Source: Neckera pumila (Eukaryota > Streptophyta > Bryopsida > Hypnales > Neckeraceae). From it: DNA of 64,000 bases. Location of the stretch: the NCBI GenBank assembly GCA_963969595.1, contig OZ018409.1:12042520-12106519 (forward strand). The letters are read 5' to 3'. Below, piece by piece: positions 58,070 through 64,000 of this stretch; position 1 is the stretch's first letter; every line of letters starts with the position of its first letter. Below the pieces are notes generated by a model, which saw only the letters and a list, made by a program, of their open reading frames with translations, made no database searches and was not told the DNA's origin. The position numbers and the translations under genes are program-made.

Positions 58070-58493
58070 TGAATGGAAGAGGGTTAATGAGAACCATGAG
58101 CAAAATCAGAAGGGTTTAGAGTTGAGGTGCAGTTACCGTATTACATAAATAGTTGGAGTGATAATAATTCAAAGCACAATGAAGATGTCAATATTATTGC
58201 TTCTTACCATCTACTTGTTTAGTTTACAGACTTTCCCATTGTTGTTGCCAAGCCCTCACAATGCACATTAGTTCAAGAATTTGCTTAGAAAAGCCTAGCT
58301 CTGTAAACAGACAAATACACTAATTTAAAAATTCCAATATGACAAATTGCTCCTAAATGGAATGAATAACTTGGAAGGCAATTGCATGCAGGTGCATCAT
58401 TTAAAACAAGATAATGATTATAATTTCCTCAACAAGCAGGTCTGCATTCCAAACATGAGTAGCCCATTCCAGCACATTCTTAAATTGATTGCT

Positions 58494-58545
<52 letters not shown>

Positions 58546-58990
58546 ACTTTCACTGCAATATGAAAAACCTCTCTGACCTATTTTTGACTTGGAACAATGA
58601 TAGCCTTCCGTATCCAGGGAACACCAAGTCTAAGCACCAGATTTTCAAAAACTAGTTCTATCCCCAACAACAAAAGCCAATTTCATCACACTTAGCGTTT
58701 CAAAGAACCTCAATGAAATATTTTGATAAAGTTCTAGTGAAGGCACCGGAACAGTGAGACACGATGAGACACAAATGAAAGGCATTCCCCTAGACACTAC
58801 ACTCAAATCTCCCTAATAACACTGCGATGGGACCTATACGCACTCTCACAACTTGACACATGAAAGGTGTCCAATCAACATTAATTTAAAGATCCCAACA
58901 CGACAAAGGCTGTTCTCAATGGAATGAAGGCAATAGCATGCAGGTGCAATCGTTTAACACAAGATAGGTAATGATTAAAATTTCCTCGAC
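58070..58990. repeat. Extra partial copies of the 13.5-14.35 kb segment
   Basis: 58100-58880 aligns with about 13490-14350 ('tgcagttaccgtattacat', 'gaataacttggaaggcaat', 'aggcaccggaacagtgagac'). 58881-58990 aligns with about 13715-13835. These pieces lie directly before copy 2 of the large duplication, so the locus has been rearranged more than once. A TA microsatellite interrupts it. Confidence 0.8.
58498..58543. repeat. (TA)n microsatellite
   Basis: About 22 uninterrupted TA units. The corresponding place in copy 1 (about 13899) has only about 6. Confidence 0.95.
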
Positions 58991-59865
58991 AAGTTTACAT
59001 AGACATACTAAAACAAGTTAACTAAGAGATTCCTGCAACTGAATTCACGAAATAGTAAAAAGAAAGTGAGGATTTTAAACTCCATCAGAGAGAGATCATT
59101 GACAAGTTTTGAGCCTCTTAAAAATGCAGCATCCTGGGGTTAATGGTTAAAGCTCAACACTACTACCACCTCTCCCAAACTTAGAATCATGCAAATTGCA
59201 AAGAGATGTATGTCATAAAGCGTACCACTCATCAAGAATCATGATATTATCCACTATTGCACTTACTTTAGAAAGAGATAATTCTGTGCACAAGTCTTAG
59301 TTTGAAAAGCACAAAATCCTTCATCATTGTAGGTATCGAACATTTTTTAACTTCATTTCACTAAACCTGGATAATCACGGTCTCAAAATCAATGAAGACA
59401 ATAGAGGTGGACTTCAGCCTTAACTTAATCAGCTGGAATACTGATCTAGGTTTGTGCCTCATCCCTACTCGCACTTCTTCCTCAGATACCTTACTGAAGA
59501 ACCGAAGTGATACATCCAAAAATGGCTAAGGCACTGCGAGTAGGCTTCTCAGTTTCTCAACAACCGTGTAACCAACTTCACGTAGCGAGACCTTATACTT
59601 AGCTTGATGTAAAAATTGTACCTTGTTTTCCTCTTCAAAACAACTGGTCTCGACGACACGCTCCTCTTGCCTTGGAATATATGCTTCTAGTTCCATTATC
59701 AGAACTTGGCCATGGTAGGCATCGGCTCGAAGAGCTATGAAGATATGATCACACGGATTCCGTCACTAGTGACCCCAGGCAACAGGCTATAGCGGGTCAC
59801 ACGCTGAGGATATGCCGAAAAAAAATTGATGAAAATAAATTTTCCAAATTGTTGGTCCGGTCCAA

Positions 59866-61454
59866 TCAGATACAGGAGTCACAAACTCGCAGCCCGTTCG
59901 CAGCTGGCTGTCCACATTGCTCGCATAGAAACCCATCGTCTTCAAAATCAATTTCCAGATTGGTCAGGTTCTCATATTGAGCTCTGTTGAACCTTACACT
60001 GGGAGTCACAATCTCAAAATCATCCTCTTCAAAATCACTGTCAACTGAGTCTTTTCTATGCGTCGTAGTAGTGGCATCCCAGCTTTCATAAACACATGTG
60101 CTATTACTGTATTCAGTAAGCGTCGTTGCACTACACAAGCTTTCTGATGAACTTGACGTCCTTGTCTAGTCTCTAAACACACTAGCAATCTCAGTTTGAA
60201 CACAATCACCATCGTCCATAGGTTTCTTATCGCTCATTCCCGAACATCTTGCGTACACAGCCAATTTCTCTGAAGAAGAATTATGTAAGCGCTGCTGGAA
60301 CACCCATATTGAGCTTCCTCTTCGAATCGTTAGCCTAGTCCTGTCCTTGGACTTGTGGGCTGCACATTACGGGCAAGTGAGGGCTTAGAAGCCTGGCCGT
60401 CGGGGCAAGATTGCTGGGTGCAATCACGTCTTTGACTGGAGTTTTCGTCCCTTTCCCTGCCCAAGCAGGTTTGGTCCCGGGAGCAAGAGATTGTGCATCC
60501 ACGATCTTCAAAAAAAGAAAGGAGGCAAATGTAAGTGTTTCGTGAACTTCAATGCTTAAATTTGAAGCTACTAATGGCCTAAGAAGAACTGAATCTCTTA
60601 AGGTCGAAAATGATGACTTGCTCCAAGGCCACATACCCACGGATATGAAATTCAACCAAGGTCAAAGTGAACGGCAACAATTACAATCGCCAGAATGAGG
60701 ATAAAAGATGACCCTTTCCATGGAGGGACAAGATGATTCATATTATATGCGGATGTAGTGAACACGCATCGGAAGCAAAGAGAGAGTTCACATCTCAGTG
60801 CAATTTCCACATTCAAACCTCTCTAATGACACTGCCTTTGGGGTACAAAACTACAAATGGACCCTAAGAAGCCCCCTCATGCATTTTTGCAACTCCCTAA
60901 ATGGAGCATGCCCAGTCAGATGATGGCAGATTCTGAGGATACACAGGGAATGCGGAATTCCAGAGTGTCTTTGGAGAGTGTGGAGGGTAGTCTCTCCGCA
61001 TTCAGGCCTGGTGGAGAAATCGATGTTTTGAGAGGCGACGGTTTCATAATTCATCAATTTGTGTTCGGAAAGACACTCTCATTCGTGACGCTGTCCGGGG
61101 CCACACTCTCAGCGTTATTGCGACCTCGGTGTTTCGGTACCTCCACAACGGGGGAGGCCTTTTGTCGTAGACCGAGGCCAAAAGGATCTCTTTCAGCCTC
61201 TCGCATCCTTCGATCAGCCTCCGTTCCCCTTCATCGCTCCCTCTAAAGTTGTTCGCTTCTTAGGCTCTGAAATCTAGGGCAATGGCAGCAAGAGCCACAA
61301 ACACACCTCTCCTGCGGTCGAATTCCCAAGGAGAATGTATCCAAATCCTCGACCAAAATCTCTTGGGCCATCAACATCAAAGTAATGTCACCCCCCTCGC
61401 CAATTTCAGCAGCTTCAGAGACACTGTCGACCACTGCCCCTGCCGGACACTAAA
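59866..61454 (-). CDS. Second copy of the unidentified Cys-pair gene
   Basis: All minus-strand translations are identical to those at 11682-13270, including the acidic DSDFEEDDFEIV stretch and the CEQCGQPAANGLRVCDSC end. See that entry for limits. Function unknown. Confidence 0.38.
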
Positions 61455-62702
61455 CCATCCATGCACAAACTTCAACAGTAAGCGAACATTCCTATCGCTT
61501 AAAATACCAATCCATCCTCAATACTGCAATACCTTCACAACTGCGTCGACTAGCTCAACGGTTCTTCCATTTGTTAAGATGACAAAAACAAAACAAAAAC
61601 ACTGTCCAAAAATTACATTTCTCGATCTCAAATCCCCTTTTGACAGTTTAATATTGGGAAGCATGAGCAAAATGCTTTTTGAGAAGGGTTAAGAGTTTAG
61701 GATTACCGTATTACACACAGTTGGAGTGAGTAATTCTAAGCAGTATGAAGATATCACTATTATTTCTTCTTATCATGTGAACCATCTACTTGTTTAATTT
61801 ATGGAAATCTTTCCAATTGTTATTGCCAAGCCATCACAATGCACATGGGTTCAAGAAATTCTTTCGAAAGGCCTAGCTCTATAGGCAGATAAATAAATTA
61901 ATTTAAAGATTCCAACACGACACACTGTTCTTAAATGGAATGAATAACTTCGAAGGCAATAGCATGCAGGTGCAATCATTGAACACAAGATAAGGTAATG
62001 ATTATAACTTCCTCAACAAGCAGGTCTGCATCCCAAATATGAGCAGCCCAGTCCAACCAACACATTCTTAAATTGACTACTACACATATATATCCAACTC
62101 TCACTACAATAGGAAAAACATCTAACCTATTTTTGGCTCAGTATGTGAAGTGCAAACATCCCTACTGAATGACCCTCTTCTATTCAGCCATAAACCTATA
62201 TATTGGCTTCCTAGAACAAAACAGTGTCGAACTATGTGCCTCCGACACAGGACGCTGGAATAGTAACAGCCTTCCATACTTTAGAGAACGCCAAGTCTGA
62301 GCACCAGATCTTCCAAAACTAGTTCTGTCCCCAACAACAAAAGCCAATTTTGTCACAGTTAGCATTCCAGAGAACTTCAATTAAGAATTTCGACGAAGTT
62401 CTAGGGAAGGCACTGGAACAATGAGACACAAATGAATGAAGCACATTCCCCTAGATACTACACTCAACCCTCTCTGCCAACATTGCCACAAGACCTAACC
62501 GCACAGTTCGGACAGATGAAAGGTGTCCAATCAAGTGTGTACAACACCTTGTTGGGAATATTAGGCAATTATTCTCACAATTTGACATGTGAAAGCTCTC
62601 CAATCGGCATTTACAAAACATGAAATGCACAAGGAATAAGCAAATACTGAGTGTGTTAGTATTTAGAGAGGATTGAGTGCAATTATGAAAGCAAGAAGAA
62701 TA

Positions 62703-63167
62703 TCAAACAGGATATGAAATGTAAAAGTATCGTACCTTCTTCCCGAAGAATCTAGCCAATCGTTGCATTTTTGTAGAAGTTTCTTCATCCTGGACGGGAG
62801 GCGTGACTGGGGGCTGGTCTGGGGGCTGCACTTGGGGCTCATCTTGGGGCTGGGCTAGGGGCGGGACTGGGGTATTCCGCCAAGGACCCCTCTTTTCAGT
62901 CCCTATCCACTTATACTTCTTATCCTTATCCTTATAGATTTTCACTTTGCTGAATTCAGTACAATCATCAGAACTGAACACCACTCGATCTGCACTATCG
63001 GGTTGCATGGCACACCAATACTCGCTATATGTTGCACTTTCATCGACCTTGATTTTGTACGACTTCCCTTTTGGTAGAGAATGCAACGAATGGAACACAT
63101 TCGCAGACCCTTGTTTTAACTCAATAGTTGCGTCGGTATCATTGAACACGATTGTTCCCTTAACCAT
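62703..63167 (-). CDS. Second copy of the small proline-tailed protein
   Basis: 154-codon frame, about 86% identical to the protein at 14551-14988. The beta-domain core is kept (KGTIVFNDTD, YSEYWCAMQPDSADRVVFS). The tail differs in repeat number and sequence (LAQPQDEPQVQPPDQPP; TSTKMQRLARFFGKK). After FFGKK the frame reads through the GT dinucleotide conserved with copy 1 and gains about ten residues. This supports a splice donor there, since the sequence beyond it is not conserved. Start and upstream spacing (38 bp from the membrane-protein stop) are the same as in copy 1. Confidence 0.6.
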   Translation of the reverse strand: MVKGTIVFNDTDATIELKQGSANVFHSLHSLPKGKSYKIKVDESATYSEYWCAMQPDSADRVVFSSDDCTEFSKVKIYKDKDKKYKWIGTEKRGPWRNTPVPPLAQPQDEPQVQPPDQPPVTPPVQDEETSTKMQRLARFFGKKVRYFYISYPV

Positions 63168-63205
63168 GATTTCCAGTCGGATAATAACCTAGATTTTATC
63201 AAAGC

Positions 63206-63466
63206 CTACTGCAGATGTCGGTTCCACTTGTGAACTGACAATTTGTTGCAAAGGATCACAACATAGGACAGAATGAAAAGACACGTGAAAATTAACAGTG
63301 ACACAATGACGGAGATCCTGACAATCGAGATCGAGGAACTGAATTTTCTTCCCCGACCTTCCTGAGCAAGCTTACTGAAGTTGAACTTTCTCCCCTCCGC
63401 TCGAAGTTTCGTAGTTCTTCTTGCAACTGTCTGAGTGTTATTCAAACCTTCAAAGTTAGACAGAGA
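63206..63466 (-). CDS. Second copy of the membrane-protein last exon (partial gene)
   Basis: The frame NNTQTVARRTTKLRAEGRKF, then the membrane helix ISVIVSLLIFTCLFILSYVV and stop. About 11 of 79 residues differ from copy 1. The acceptor AG inferred for copy 1 is CTG here, so splicing must differ or the copy is dead. Exon 1 should lie beyond 64000. Confidence 0.45.
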   Translation of the reverse strand, partial: SLSNFEGLNNTQTVARRTTKLRAEGRKFNFSKLAQEGRGRKFSSSISIVRISVIVSLLIFTCLFILSYVVILCNKLSVHKWNRHLQ

Positions 63467-64000
63467 CAGCAGAAATCTACGACAGTTTCACTTGAATAAA
63501 TTATCCACTAAGTGCTCAAACAGTCATAAGTACATCATTCAGCAAGTCAACAGAATAAATAATCACTACACATATCTGAATGATAGAAAAACCTAGTTAA
63601 TATATTCGACATTGTACTTCTGCAATGGATCCAATTCACTCCTCAGCTTGGACCCTAAGAGGCTGACATGGCATATTCGAGATAGCTTGCAAGAAGGGTA
63701 TGAAAATTTCAAAATCTCATAAAGTCGTAACTCCCAACCCTACAAAGATGCTACGTAGAATTCTAGTATTTTGAAAGAATCCGACCTTACTTGTACAAAA
63801 ACTTCACGGACAGTACTAAACACGATCAGACAGTACTGGCTAACAACTCGATCGACTGACAACCGAGACAAGCAAATTTGAATAATCGTATTCTAATAGT
63901 TGAAATTGCAAATACTTCTGATCAAAAGCTGATTGTTTCTTTCACTGGTAATTACACAATTATGCATGATTGAGGCAAATGTGCGTATTGAATACCTTCG

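Larger units (their letters stand above)
58991..64000. repeat. Segmental duplication, copy 2 (continues past window end)
   Basis: Direct-orientation copy of 10776-15857, about 48.2 kb away. It is almost identical around 59866-61690 and more diverged from about 61700 onward. It carries second copies of the unidentified gene, the small proline-tailed protein gene and the membrane-protein last exon. Confidence 0.9.

Noticed and set aside
58498..58543. Long TA run as a regulatory or matrix-attachment element
   Set aside because: A plain microsatellite, length-variable relative to the paralogous copy.
1..64000. Bacterial or viral origin of the window
   Set aside because: Spliced plant host genes, plastid-targeted protein, LTR/CACTA/MULE elements and CCCTAAA repeats all indicate plant nuclear DNA.

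Overview
The window is nuclear DNA of a land plant: a few intron-bearing or plastid-targeted host genes sit in AT-rich, transposon-dominated sequence. The evidence is a Rab geranylgeranyltransferase alpha subunit with the plant insert domain and C-terminal leucine-rich repeats, a plastid-type Fe superoxide dismutase, CACTA and Mutator-like elements, and CCCTAAA telomere-type repeats. A non-seed plant (lycophyte or bryophyte) is my best guess. It rests on the unusual mix of TTAA-flanked, Tc1-type and fungal-looking gypsy elements and on a small protein family I loosely associate with such plants. This is inference; no species can be named.

Layout. 1-3.3 kb: 3' part of the Rab-GGTase alpha gene (+). 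3.6-8.1 kb: repeats. 8.1-8.9 kb: intronless Fe-SOD gene (-). 9.1-10.1 kb: fold-back element with a Tc1/mariner transposase fragment. 10.8-17.3 kb: first copy of a duplicated segment with a three-helix membrane protein gene, a small proline-tailed protein gene and an unidentified minus-strand gene. 17.5-20.1 kb and 25-33 kb: TTAA-bounded elements and MITEs. 21-23.5 kb: pogo/Tigger-type transposase. 33.2-41.5 kb: chromodomain gypsy element nested in a TTAA element and itself interrupted by a CACTA element. 42.7-55.2 kb: a 12.5-kb Mutator-like element with 0.4-0.5 kb terminal inverted repeats, a SWIM-type MULE transposase (+) and a convergent Ulp1/C48 protease gene (-). 57.4-57.8 kb: short RING-finger protein gene (-). 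58.1-64 kb: second copy of the 10.8-15.9 kb segment, running off the window.

The main discoveries are structural. (1) The 12.5-kb MULE is saturated with the 8-mer TGCAGRAC: I count 26 sites on both strands inside it and found two elsewhere in the window. (2) In-frame stops in that element are almost all TAG (seven TAG, one TGA), as expected from CHG-methylation decay of CAG codons or, less likely, from amber readthrough. (3) Several related elements end in TTAA-CCCCTAAAG, a piggyBac-like signature unusual for plants. (4) A DD34E-type Tc1 transposase remnant lies in the loop of a 0.95-kb inverted repeat. (5) Two segment copies 48 kb apart are almost identical over one gene but clearly diverged over the next two.

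No rRNA, tRNA, CRISPR or organelle genes were seen. Exon boundaries were placed by eye from splice signals, reading frame and remembered family alignments; none is backed by transcripts.
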